This document shows positions 18,802-27,313 of a DNA stretch of 64,000 nucleotides, in pieces (the first letter of the stretch is position 1; every line of letters starts with the position of its first letter). The stretch is from contig JADLHJ010000119.1 of the NCBI GenBank assembly GCA_020848835.1, positions 1-64,000 of the forward strand, in the 5' to 3' direction. This DNA comes from Candidatus Hydrogenedentota bacterium. GTDB taxonomy: Bacteria > Hydrogenedentota > Hydrogenedentia > Hydrogenedentales > SLHB01. The translations under genes and the position numbers were made by a program. The notes under the pieces were generated by a model. That model was not told where the DNA came from, ran no database searches, and saw only the letters and a list, made by a program, of their open reading frames with translations.

Positions 18802-18915
18802 GTCGGCCCTTCGGGGCGATGAACCCATCATGGAATATCAATCCACGGGTTTCGCGGCGCGGGGTTGTGTCCCGCGCCGCTACACCCGTGGCTACAGTCC
18901 GCCGCCCCGTTGGGG
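18802..18915. repeat. Palindromic (REP/MITE-like) element
   Basis: Nested inverted repeats: CCACGGGT (18843-18850) with ACCCGTGG (18884-18891), and inside them GCGGCGCGGG (18854-18863) with CCCGCGCCGC (18871-18880). GGCCCTTCGGGGCG and GCCCCGTTGGGGCG flank it. As RNA this would fold into a long hairpin. Confidence 0.8.
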
Positions 18916-19137
18916 CGAGAGAATACCGGTGTGGTTGGTGCGTTCGGCGGGGGTGGTGATTTCGCGGGTGGTGTGGCGTCTCAAGGCGCGGTGTGCGCTG
19001 CTCCGAATGTGGTGCGTTGGCGATCCGGTGGGGTTGGTATTTCGCGATCATGTAGACGCAGTGGCGCTTGCTTTACTGGTACAATATACGCAGTACGAGT
19101 ATTCGGCGGACGGAACTCCCCCTAGGAGGGCAGTGCA

Positions 19138-19947
19138 TTGCGTGCAGTAACGGCGCAACGCTTCGCGCAGGGTCTGTTTCTATTGTGTGCCGTGTTCCTC
19201 GCCGTCGCAATGGCACAATTTGCCGTTCGCACAACGCTACGCGCGCGGGCCGATGCCGCCTGCGAACGAAACCTACGGCAAATTGCCGTCGCGCTTCAAA
19301 ACTACGCGCAAAAGGCGCGGGGCGAGCGGTATCCTGCGTTGTCTTCTGTTCCCGGACAACTTATGTTCTCGATGAGCGAAATATCAGCATTAGATCCGCA
19401 TCTTGAAGTCACTTTGGGAAGTACAGTTGACAAAACGCGGTACTGGTACCTGGGGTGGATGTTTGCGAACGAACGTACCGCGCTGGAATGGATAGAACAA
19501 TACCGACGGCACGTCCCGCGGGGCGAACCTATTCCAGAGGGGCATGGTGTCTGGCCAGAATTCGAAGACGATATAGCGGCACGGCAGCGTGCGGGCGATA
19601 TTGAATGGCACAAAACTCACCCTGACGGTAAGCCGCATCACCCCGAGAAAGGGAGGGGACCCGAAGGCAACGCGGCTGCAATCGGACCGCGTTTGGAAGA
19701 GCTTCGACTTTCCCTACCGCTCTGTGAAGGGGGGGAACGTTTCTTCGCGACTGACATCGGCACTCCACCTAACATCCAGATTCCCGTCTTGATTGAACGC
19801 CCCGAACTCCACGGCGGTGGCGGGCACGTTCTCTATCTTGACGGCCACATCGCGTTCGTGCCCTATCCCGCCAAGTTCCCTATGACATCCAACTTCATCG
19901 AAGGGTTGCGGTCGTTGGATGCGCTGAATTCAGAAGAAAAGCGATGA
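19138..19947 (+). CDS. Secreted/anchored protein with C-terminal H-x9-DG-like motif (paralogue 1)
   Basis: 269 residues, starting at TTG with GGAGGG 8 bases upstream. One N-terminal helix (FLLCAVFLAVAMAQFAV) is followed by a charged helix (RADAACERNLRQIAVALQNYA), an arrangement like the pseudopilin-type DUF1559 proteins but without a clear prepilin peptidase site. The C-terminus GGGGHVLYLDGHIAFVPYP resembles the H-x9-DG ending of such proteins. Function unknown. The next gene is a paralogue, coupled by ATGA. The C-terminal about 50 codons of the two are alike even at DNA level, showing a recent tandem duplication or gene conversion. Confidence 0.82.
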   Translation: MRAVTAQRFAQGLFLLCAVFLAVAMAQFAVRTTLRARADAACERNLRQIAVALQNYAQKARGERYPALSSVPGQLMFSMSEISALDPHLEVTLGSTVDKTRYWYLGWMFANERTALEWIEQYRRHVPRGEPIPEGHGVWPEFEDDIAARQRAGDIEWHKTHPDGKPHHPEKGRGPEGNAAAIGPRLEELRLSLPLCEGGERFFATDIGTPPNIQIPVLIERPELHGGGGHVLYLDGHIAFVPYPAKFPMTSNFIEGLRSLDALNSEEKR

Positions 19948-20831
19948 CACCAGTTAGATCAAGATTTCTAGTGCTTGGCGCGTGCGTGACCTTTGTCTTG
20001 GCTGGATTAGGTTTCCGCTACGCCGTCCATCCGGTATGGAAGAACGCGGAGTGCGTCGAAAACCTTACGTTGCTGCGCGCCGCATTCACGCAATACGCAG
20101 AAGCAAACAAAGATTTTTTCCCTCTACTCGCCCGAACAAGAGGCGGTGTTACCTTCGATTCTGACAGAATTTACCCTACATATCTCCTTGATTCCGCGGC
20201 CCTCATCTCGCCGTTTCATCCCGACGCGAAGATCATGCGCGAGCGACTGAGGAGCTATCCACAATCCGCGTTCGGTGCGCATAGCTATTGGTACTTGGGC
20301 TGTGCGATACGGCACGAACGCTCCGGCGTAGCTTGGGTAGAAGCTGTTCGCCAGTACATCGATAAAGGAACGCCGATCGAATCGGTGTGTGAAATCTGGC
20401 CGGACCGTAAAGTTGTAATTGACGCCAAACAGGCCGCACTCGAACCCGAGAATAAACGCAGGCGCGAAGTGTGGGAACGCGAGGCCGCGGCGGGCATACC
20501 GCCACGAGACCGCTCCGTGCCTATGAATAAGGGAGGAGCATTAGATCTGCTACGAGTCCATCCTGACTTGGAAGACCTGCTGATATATCAACCCCTCCGA
20601 GCCGGCGTCGAACGCTTCTTTATCACTGATATCGGCAACCCTGCTGCAAGCCAAGTGGTCCAGGGGTTGATTCCCATTATGATCGAACGCCCCGAACTCC
20701 ACGGCGACGGCGGGCACGTGCTGTATATGGATGGACACGTCGAGTTTGTGCCGTATCCCGGCAAGTTTCCGATGACGCCTGCGTTCATTGACGGGTTGCG
20801 GTCGTTGGATGCAATGGAGATGGCGAATTAG
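19944..20831 (+). CDS. Secreted/anchored protein with C-terminal H-x9-DG-like motif (paralogue 2)
   Basis: 295 residues, paralogue of the preceding gene. It has an N-terminal helix (FLVLGACVTFVLAGLGF), a helix with NLTLLRAAFTQYAEANK, and the shared motifs SYWYLG, ERFFITDIGNP, IMIERPELHGDGGHVLYMDG and KFPMTPAFIDGLRSLDAM. The middle region differs in length. Its ATG overlaps the upstream stop (ATGA), so both proteins are made together. No enzyme motif is visible. Confidence 0.82.
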   Translation: MTPVRSRFLVLGACVTFVLAGLGFRYAVHPVWKNAECVENLTLLRAAFTQYAEANKDFFPLLARTRGGVTFDSDRIYPTYLLDSAALISPFHPDAKIMRERLRSYPQSAFGAHSYWYLGCAIRHERSGVAWVEAVRQYIDKGTPIESVCEIWPDRKVVIDAKQAALEPENKRRREVWEREAAAGIPPRDRSVPMNKGGALDLLRVHPDLEDLLIYQPLRAGVERFFITDIGNPAASQVVQGLIPIMIERPELHGDGGHVLYMDGHVEFVPYPGKFPMTPAFIDGLRSLDAMEMAN

Positions 20832-21026
20832 TTTTTTTGTTGATTCTGATTTGAGCGCGAGATCGGGTTGCGAATAATGAACAAAGCGGAGCTTTTCAAG
20901 AGTGCGTTCTTAAAGCAGGGGCTTGGGAACGAGTTGAAAATTCGCAAGAAACGAATGCAGACGACCATAATAGAGAGACTGAAGATATGAGAGTTTGATC
21001 CCCCTTGCAAAGCAGGAGAGTTTGTA

Positions 21027-22514
21027 TTGCCGTCGCAGGTTGAAAAGACGAGGCTGCAATTTTCAAAGAGCACGACGACCGAGAAAAAGTCGCGGCTTGG
21101 TCAGTATTTTACACCTCAAAGAACGGCCGCATTCATGGCAGGCCTTTTTAGCAACGGTGAAGGAGTCTGCCGTCTCTTAGATGCGGGAGCAGGAATCGGC
21201 TCACTATCGGCGGCTTTTCTGGAAAGGTGGCGTGAGAATGGATTTGGCTTTCGGCGTGTTGAGCTTGATGCCTTTGAATTAGACACGGAACTTCTTTCAG
21301 ATCTGTCGCAAACTTTGAACGAATGCGGTCGGGGGCGTAAATTCGTTGGTAATATTTACGCCGAAGATTTCATACACGCAGCTGTCGAATCAGTGTCTGG
21401 TGAACTCTTTGCGAAACCAACGAAGTCTTACACTCACGCGATTCTTAATCCGCCGTATAAAAAAATAAATAGCAATTCCGCTCACCGATACGCTTTGCGC
21501 CGTATTGGCATCGAGACAGTCAATTTATACTCAGCCTTTGTGGCGCTTGCAATAGCCATGGTCGCTCCGGGTGGCCAAGTCGTTGCCATCATACCGCGCA
21601 GCTTCTGCAATGGACCTTACTACCGACCTTTTCGCGAATACATTTATGCGCAGGGTGCTATTCGCCGAATTCACTTATTTAAGTCGCGAAACAACGCATT
21701 TAAAGATGATGAAGTTCTTCAAGAGAATGTAATAATTCTATTCGAGCGCGGCGCTTGTCAGGGGCCAATGGTGATTTCAACCTCGACAGACGACTCGTTT
21801 GCTGATATTTCCCTCCATACGCACCCGTTCAATCGAATTGTGTTTCCAGATGACCCAGAGAAATTCATCCATGTACCTACTTCGCCGGAAAGAAATGCCA
21901 TCGAACTGCTTCCGGCAATTCGATACTCACTGGCTGACATTGGCGTTAAAGTTTCTACAGGACCAGTCGTTGATTTTCGTGTGAAACCGTACCTTCGGGA
22001 AATGCCGCGGCCAGACACGGTCCCCTTGCTATATCCGGCCCATTTTTTTGAAGAGGGCATTCGATGGCCAATCAAAGGTATAAAGAAACCCAACGCGCTT
22101 GTACGAAACGCAGCAACAGAGAAATGGTTGTATCCAACCGGCTTTTATTGCGTTGTGCGTCGCTTTTCATCTAAAGAAGAGAAGCGGCGCATCGTAGCAA
22201 GCGTTGTCGATCCCCGTGTTTTTGAAGGAATATCTCTGCTCGGTCTTGAAAATCATCTCAATGTCTTTCACGACAACAAACACGGGCTTCCGGAAGCTTT
22301 GGCCAGAGGCTTAACCACCTTTCTGAATTCGACAGCGGTAGATGAGCATTTCCGCCGCTTTAACGGACACACGCAAGTGAATGCGACCGACTTGAAGCTA
22401 ATCAAGTATCCGAGTCGTGATGCTCTGATCCGAATAGGCGAATGGGCAATGTTAAAGAGTGCATCACTTACGCAGGGTCAAATTGACGCCGAACTGGAAT
22501 CTCTCATCGCATGA
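21027..22514 (+). CDS. BsuBI/PstI-type adenine-N6 DNA methyltransferase
   Basis: 495 residues. Modification half of a type II restriction-modification system. It contains RLGQYFTPQRTAAFMAGLF near the start (typical of N6-adenine methylases), the SAM-binding LDAGAGIGSLSAAF at 51-64 and the catalytic NPPY at 141-144. The TTG at 21027 has AGGAGA about 8 bases upstream. The stop overlaps the ATG of the nuclease gene. Codon use and lower GC differ from neighbours, fitting horizontal gain. By family analogy the target would be CTGCAG; this is inferred from the neighbouring nuclease family, not shown. Confidence 0.92.
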   Translation: MPSQVEKTRLQFSKSTTTEKKSRLGQYFTPQRTAAFMAGLFSNGEGVCRLLDAGAGIGSLSAAFLERWRENGFGFRRVELDAFELDTELLSDLSQTLNECGRGRKFVGNIYAEDFIHAAVESVSGELFAKPTKSYTHAILNPPYKKINSNSAHRYALRRIGIETVNLYSAFVALAIAMVAPGGQVVAIIPRSFCNGPYYRPFREYIYAQGAIRRIHLFKSRNNAFKDDEVLQENVIILFERGACQGPMVISTSTDDSFADISLHTHPFNRIVFPDDPEKFIHVPTSPERNAIELLPAIRYSLADIGVKVSTGPVVDFRVKPYLREMPRPDTVPLLYPAHFFEEGIRWPIKGIKKPNALVRNAATEKWLYPTGFYCVVRRFSSKEEKRRIVASVVDPRVFEGISLLGLENHLNVFHDNKHGLPEALARGLTTFLNSTAVDEHFRRFNGHTQVNATDLKLIKYPSRDALIRIGEWAMLKSASLTQGQIDAELESLIA

Positions 22515-23461
22515 CGAGAAAGCAGAAGAAGCAAGTTAAGGCTGCATTACAAATTCTCGCCTCTTTGGGATTGCCAAGGGCACAGCAGAACGAAAGATCG
22601 GCGTTGTGTCTGCTCGCAATGCTCGATCTCAAGCCAGGGGCGGCATGGTCTACTGCTGTACAACCGCTGATCGGCGTCACACCAATCATGGACTGGGCGA
22701 GAGAGCACTATGCTAAGGATTACGCTGCAAACACTCGTGAAACAGTGCGGCGCCAGACCTTGCATCAGTTTGTTGCTGCTGGACTAGCTCTTTATAACCC
22801 GGACAAACCTGATAGACCTGTGAACAGTCCGCAGGCTGTGTACAAGATAGAACCCGCTGCATTGGCTTTGGTTCGTACTTTTGAGTCGGAAGAATGGCAC
22901 GCCAAGTTGACCGCATATTTGTCGGAGCGCGAGACGCTGGCCGCGCGCTACGCAAATGAGCGAGACCAGAATCGCATTCCCGTTGAGATCGCACCAGGCA
23001 AGCGAATCACATTATCCCCCGGGCAACACAGCGAATTGATAAAGGCCATTGTGGACGATTTTGCTCCACGATTCGCACCAGGCAGCGCACTTATTTATGT
23101 TGGCGACACTGGCGACAAATGGGGTTACTTCGACGCTTCATTGTTGGCCAATTTGGGTGTCGAGGTGGGCTCGCATGGCAAGATGCCCGACGTAGTGCTC
23201 CACTATAGAGCGAAGAATTGGTTGCTTTTGGTTGAGTCGGTTACCAGCCATGGGCCCGTAAATGCCAAGCGACACGATGAACTTGAGAAGCTGTTTGCAA
23301 ATTCGAAGCTCGGATTGGTGTACGTAACGGCCTTTCCCAATCGAGCTACCATGAGCCGCTATCTTTGCGACATCGCATGGGAAACAGAGGTGTGGGTAGC
23401 AGATGCACCTTCGCACCTTATCCATTTTAACGGCGAGCGATTCCTAGGACCATACACCTGA
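22511..23461 (+). CDS. BsuBI/PstI-type restriction endonuclease
   Basis: 316 residues, near the family's usual length. The N-terminal half is helical and basic (winged-helix-like DNA recognition). The C-terminal half carries the BsuBI/PstI nuclease signature, with KMPDVVLHYRAKNWLLLVES at 224-243 giving a PD...E active site (Asp227, Glu242), then VTSHGPVNAKRHDEL. Coupled to the methyltransferase by an ATGA overlap, with the methylase first, the order that protects the host. No controller (C) protein is visible. Confidence 0.93.
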   Translation: MTRKQKKQVKAALQILASLGLPRAQQNERSALCLLAMLDLKPGAAWSTAVQPLIGVTPIMDWAREHYAKDYAANTRETVRRQTLHQFVAAGLALYNPDKPDRPVNSPQAVYKIEPAALALVRTFESEEWHAKLTAYLSERETLAARYANERDQNRIPVEIAPGKRITLSPGQHSELIKAIVDDFAPRFAPGSALIYVGDTGDKWGYFDASLLANLGVEVGSHGKMPDVVLHYRAKNWLLLVESVTSHGPVNAKRHDELEKLFANSKLGLVYVTAFPNRATMSRYLCDIAWETEVWVADAPSHLIHFNGERFLGPYT

Positions 23462-23616
23462 GTAAAGTCATTGCCAGCTTGATGTGTTTCAACGGTTGTG
23501 TTCGGGTGTTAAGACCGCGTGAACGCGGAACTACGAACCTAATTGGGAAATGCGGGCTTGGGAATTGGGGGGCGGCGGGGTAGAATCTGTCTTCATTATT
23601 GAATGGGGACTTTGCC

Positions 23617-24690
23617 GTGTATAGTCGTATTGATGCTTTGCGTGGTCGCCTTGCGGGTTGTGGGTGTGAGGCGTTTGCGAGTTTTTCGGCGGCCACGAAC
23701 CAGTGGTTGTCGGGGTTTCGGGGGTCTACTTCGGCGATTGTGGTGACGGCGTCGGATGCTATTTTTTTGAATGATTTCCGGTACACGGAGCAGGCGGCTT
23801 CGCAGGTGAAGGGTTTCACTTTGCAGGAGGTGCCGGGGAACATTCAGGTGCGGGCGGGGGAGAAGCTGGCTTCGCTGGGCGCTGCGTCGGTGGCGTTTGA
23901 GCCGGGGTACATGACGGTCGCGGAATTGGATTATGTGAAGTCGGCGTATTCGGGTCAGTTGAAGCCGGTGCCGGATGTGATCGGGCCGTTGCGGATGGTG
24001 AAGTCGAAGGATGAAGTGGACACGATTCGCGCGGCGGGGCAACTGGCGGAGGGTGTGCTGGCGGATTTGATTGAGGACTTGAAGCCGGGGATCACGGAGC
24101 GTCAGCTTGCGGCGCGGTTCGAGTTTGAGTTTAAGGCGCGGGGGGCGTCCGGGGCGTCGTTTGACACGATCGCGGCGTTTGGGGCGAAGAGTTCGCTGCC
24201 GCATGCGCAGCCGGGGGACAAGCCGCTGGAGCGGGGCGATATCGTGTTGCTGGATTTCGGTTGCCGGCTCAATGGCTACTGTTCGGATTTGACTCGTACT
24301 TTCGCCTTCGGTACGATCCCCGGCGCTTGGTTTGAGGAGATTTACCACCTCACGCTGACCGCGCAACGCCGCGCGCTCGAGGCCGTCGGGCCCGGGAAAC
24401 CCTGCCGTGAAGTCGATGCGATTGCGCGCGACATCATCACGCAAGGGGGCCATGGCAAACACTTTGGCCATGGCTTGGGCCACGGAGTCGGGATCGAAAT
24501 CCACGAGTCCCCGCGCCTGAACCCTGAGTCGTCGGCGGTGCTTGCGCCGGGCATGATCGTGACGGTGGAGCCAGGCATCTATCTCCCCGGGCAGGGGGGC
24601 GTGCGCATCGAGGACCTCGTCGTCGTGACGGAGGACGGATGCGAAAATCTTAGCAAGGCGCCAAAGGAACTGAGGATTCTCGGAACATGA
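23617..24690 (+). CDS. M24 aminopeptidase (Xaa-Pro aminopeptidase type)
   Basis: Metallopeptidase that removes N-terminal residues, probably before proline. An N-terminal creatinase-like domain is followed by the pita-bread catalytic domain with all five metal ligands in place: two Asp in LLDFGCRLNGYCSDLTRTF, His in GHGLGHGVGIEIHE, and two Glu in VTVEPGIYLPG and RIEDLVVV. I chose the GTG at 23617 (GGGGA upstream); an in-frame TTG at 23599 is the alternative. Its stop overlaps the efp ATG. The peptidase-efp-accB-accC order is widely conserved in bacteria. Confidence 0.94.
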   Translation: MYSRIDALRGRLAGCGCEAFASFSAATNQWLSGFRGSTSAIVVTASDAIFLNDFRYTEQAASQVKGFTLQEVPGNIQVRAGEKLASLGAASVAFEPGYMTVAELDYVKSAYSGQLKPVPDVIGPLRMVKSKDEVDTIRAAGQLAEGVLADLIEDLKPGITERQLAARFEFEFKARGASGASFDTIAAFGAKSSLPHAQPGDKPLERGDIVLLDFGCRLNGYCSDLTRTFAFGTIPGAWFEEIYHLTLTAQRRALEAVGPGKPCREVDAIARDIITQGGHGKHFGHGLGHGVGIEIHESPRLNPESSAVLAPGMIVTVEPGIYLPGQGGVRIEDLVVVTEDGCENLSKAPKELRILGT

Positions 24691-25244
24691 TTTCGACCGC
24701 GGACTTTCGCAATGGATTGACCGTCAACCTTGACGGCAACTTGATGGAAATCGTTGAGTTTCAGCACGTGAAGCCGGGTAAGGGCGGCGCGTTTGTGCGG
24801 ACGAAGTTTAAGAACGTGGTCACTGGGCGCGTACTTGAAAAGACGTTTCGCTCGGGTGAAAAGATGGAGGACGTGCGGCTCGAGGAGTCGGCGTGGCAGT
24901 ACCTCTATCATGACGGCGACCTGTACCATTTCATGGATCCGGAGAGCTACGAGCAGATTCCCGTCGGTGAGGCCACCGTGGGGGACAATGCGAAGTGGTT
25001 CAAGGAGAACATGATGATCAATCTCGTCTTTCATGACGGGAAGGTGATCATGGTGAAGGTGCCGATTTCGGTTGTGTTGAAGATTACGAAGTGCGACCCG
25101 GGCATTCAGGGCGATCGATCCACGGGCGGCACGAAGCCGGCCACGCTTGAAACCGGCGCTATTGTTCAAGTACCCCTATTTGTCGGCGAGGGCGAGGTGA
25201 TCAAGGTTGACACCCGCACCGCCCAATACATCGAGCGCGCGTAA
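24687..25244 (+). CDS. efp: Elongation factor P
   Basis: Relieves ribosomes stalled at polyproline stretches by binding between the P and E sites. 185 residues, the usual length, with three beta-barrel domains. The loop HVKPGKGGAFVRTK carries the lysine that is modified in many bacteria. The EF-P signature of domain III is seen near the end (GDRSTGGTKPATLETGA). The modifying enzyme is not in this window. Start overlaps the aminopeptidase stop. Confidence 0.98.
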   Translation: MISTADFRNGLTVNLDGNLMEIVEFQHVKPGKGGAFVRTKFKNVVTGRVLEKTFRSGEKMEDVRLEESAWQYLYHDGDLYHFMDPESYEQIPVGEATVGDNAKWFKENMMINLVFHDGKVIMVKVPISVVLKITKCDPGIQGDRSTGGTKPATLETGAIVQVPLFVGEGEVIKVDTRTAQYIERA

Positions 25245-25281
25245 CCGCTGCGCCACTTAGTCCCGCGGGAGGGCTATCGCA

Positions 25282-25770
25282 TTGGATCTAGAAAAGCTCC
25301 GCGAGCTTATTGGCATTTTTGAGACGTCAGGGCTCGCTGAAATTGAAATTGAAGAGGAAGGCCGGCGGGTTCGCTTGACGAGGAGCGCGCCGCAGCCTGT
25401 GCATGCGCCGCAGTTGATCGCGCACATTCCCTCCGGCGCGCCTATCGCCATGCCTGCGCCGATGGCGCAGCCTGTTTCCGCTGCCGCACAACCCGTGCAA
25501 GAAGCGGAACCGGATGTGGACGAGGGTCTCGTCATTATAGAATCGCCGATGGTGGGTGTGTTTTACGCGCAGCCTGCGCCGGGGGATCCGCCTTTCGTGA
25601 AGCCGGGCGATACCGTCGAGGTGAATCAGACGGTGTGCATCGTCGAGGCGATGAAGTTGATGAACGAGGTCGCCGCGAAGTTCAAGTGCACGATTGTGAA
25701 TGTACTCGTCGAAAGTGGCGAACCGGTGGAGTACAACCAGCCGCTGTTCGCGGTCAAGCCGGTGGAGTAG
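25282..25770 (+). CDS. accB: Biotin carboxyl carrier protein of acetyl-CoA carboxylase
   Basis: Carries biotin between the carboxylase and transferase halves of acetyl-CoA carboxylase, the first step of fatty acid synthesis. 162 residues. A short N-terminal helical part, an Ala/Pro-rich linker (about 40-75) and a C-terminal biotinyl domain with the biotinylated lysine in VEAMKLMNEV. The start is TTG at 25282 with GGAGGG upstream. It lies in an efp-accB-accC run, although a repeat-bearing gap separates it from accC. Confidence 0.97.
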   Translation: MDLEKLRELIGIFETSGLAEIEIEEEGRRVRLTRSAPQPVHAPQLIAHIPSGAPIAMPAPMAQPVSAAAQPVQEAEPDVDEGLVIIESPMVGVFYAQPAPGDPPFVKPGDTVEVNQTVCIVEAMKLMNEVAAKFKCTIVNVLVESGEPVEYNQPLFAVKPVE

Positions 25771-25778
25771 GAATCAGC

Positions 25779-25922
25779 CGCCGATGCATACCGATGAACA
25801 CCGATACCATTCTCTTTTGTCCGTTCCATTTCTGCGGAAGTATCCAACGCTGACCGCGAATGATCCGATTCGCGTTGATTGCGCGCATTCCAAATCGGTG
25901 TTCATCGATCTTTATCGGTGGC
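25779..25922. repeat. Inverted dispersed repeat between accB and accC
   Basis: The module CCGATGCATACCGATGAACA (25781-25800) recurs in inverted form as ATCGGTGTTCATCGATC and TTTATCGGTGGC (25894-25922). The quasi-periodic 6-base theme is shared with repeats elsewhere in the window. It fills most of the gap in front of accC. Confidence 0.75.
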
Positions 25923-25938
25923 AAAATTCCGGTGCCCA

Positions 25939-27282
25939 ATGTTCCGACGCATCCTAATTGCCAACCGCGGCGAGATTGCCGTTCGTGTGATTCGTGCGTG
26001 CCGCGAGATGGGGATTTCGTCCATCGCGGTGTATTCGCAGGCGGATTCGGAATGTCTACACGCGTCGCTTGCGGATGAGAGTATTTGCATCGGGCCGCCT
26101 ACGGCTACGGAAAGTTATCTGCACATCCCCGCGATTATTACTGCCGCGGAGATTTGCGATGCGCACGCAATTCATCCCGGCTATGGGTTTCTTTCTGAGA
26201 ATGCCAAATTCGCTTCGATGTGCCGGGAGTGCAACATCGGGTTCATTGGGCCGACGCCGGAAGCGATTTCGCTGAGTGGAGATAAGGCGGCGTGCCGCGC
26301 GAAGGCTAAGGCCGCGGGCGTTCCTGTCGTGCCGGGTAGTGATGGCATCATCAAAAACGCCGGCGAGGCGATGACTATCGCCAAGCAGATTGGATTTCCT
26401 GTTCTCGTGAAGGCAGCCTCTGGCGGCGGCGGCAAGGGCATGCGTATTGCGCATAATGACGTCGCGCTGCAAAAGGCCGTTTCGATGGCGGCGATGGAAG
26501 CGCAGTCGGCGTTTGGCGATGACGGCCTGTATGTCGAGAAGTTTTTGGAGAACGCGCGGCACGTTGAGATTCAGGTGCTCGCGGACGAGCATGGACGCAT
26601 CACCACGCTGGGCGAACGCGAATGCACGATTCAGCGGCGTCACCAGAAGTTGATCGAAGAATCGCCTTCGCCGCGCTTGACGAGTTCCATGCGCGCGAAG
26701 ATGTCGAAGGCCGCGTACCGCGCCGCAAAGTCGATGGGCTATTCGAATGCGGGCACCGCGGAGTTTCTTGTCGCGAAAGATGGATCGTTCTACTTTATCG
26801 AGTTTAATGCACGCATTCAGGTCGAGCATCCTGTAACCGAGATGGTGACGAACATCGATCTCGTGAAAGAGCAGATTCACATTGCGGCGGGCGAGCCGTT
26901 GCGCGTTACCGCGCCGAAATTTCACGGTCACGCCATCGAAGCGCGCGTGTATGCCGAGGATCCGGACGCGAATTTTGCGCCCAGCCCCGGCACGATTACG
27001 AAGTGTCACATCCCCGGCGGGCCGGGAATTCGGGTGGATAGCCATATCTTTCCCGGCTATACCATTCCGCGCTATTATGACTCTCTGTTGGCAAAGGTCA
27101 TCGCGCACGGCAACGACCGTGACGAGGCGATCCACCGGCTTGCGGGTGCACTGCAAGAGTTCACGGTGGTCGGCGTTAAAACCACGGCGCAACTGTGCGC
27201 GAAGATTCTGCTCAGCGATCGGTTCCGCCGCGGCGATTTGTCGCCGGATATGATCGACCAATTCGTCCCCAAACCGAAGTAA
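25939..27282 (+). CDS. accC: Biotin carboxylase subunit of acetyl-CoA carboxylase
   Basis: ATP-dependent carboxylation of biotin on AccB. 447 residues from the ATG at 25939 (MFRRILIANRGEIAVRV), the typical AccC start and length; the frame upstream of it is repeat sequence. The ATP-grasp Gly loop KAASGGGGKGMRI, the catalytic stretch EFNARIQVEHPVTEM and the C-terminal lid are all present. The ribosome-binding site is weak (CCGGTG). Carboxyltransferase genes (accA/accD) are not in the window. Confidence 0.97.
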   Translation: MFRRILIANRGEIAVRVIRACREMGISSIAVYSQADSECLHASLADESICIGPPTATESYLHIPAIITAAEICDAHAIHPGYGFLSENAKFASMCRECNIGFIGPTPEAISLSGDKAACRAKAKAAGVPVVPGSDGIIKNAGEAMTIAKQIGFPVLVKAASGGGGKGMRIAHNDVALQKAVSMAAMEAQSAFGDDGLYVEKFLENARHVEIQVLADEHGRITTLGERECTIQRRHQKLIEESPSPRLTSSMRAKMSKAAYRAAKSMGYSNAGTAEFLVAKDGSFYFIEFNARIQVEHPVTEMVTNIDLVKEQIHIAAGEPLRVTAPKFHGHAIEARVYAEDPDANFAPSPGTITKCHIPGGPGIRVDSHIFPGYTIPRYYDSLLAKVIAHGNDRDEAIHRLAGALQEFTVVGVKTTAQLCAKILLSDRFRRGDLSPDMIDQFVPKPK

Positions 27283-27313
27283 CCGCGGCGCAGGCCGTGG
27301 AGGGTTGCACGCT

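Larger units (their letters stand above)
17726..19137. other. 1.4-kb non-coding repeat island
   Basis: No credible gene in 1,412 bases. The open frames here (for example minus 18251-19051) are Pro/Arg/Thr-rich low-complexity translations of repeats. It holds two copies of an ACCACGGAGACACGGAG module, two copies of a GAAACGCGGATG-type module, a CAGATTGCACAGATGACACAG stretch, and a palindromic CCACGGGT element. These are listed separately. Confidence 0.8.

Noticed and set aside
18251..19051. 266-codon open frame on the minus strand in the repeat island
   Set aside because: Pro/Thr/Arg-rich translation of dispersed repeats; related repeats at 17807 give different frames.
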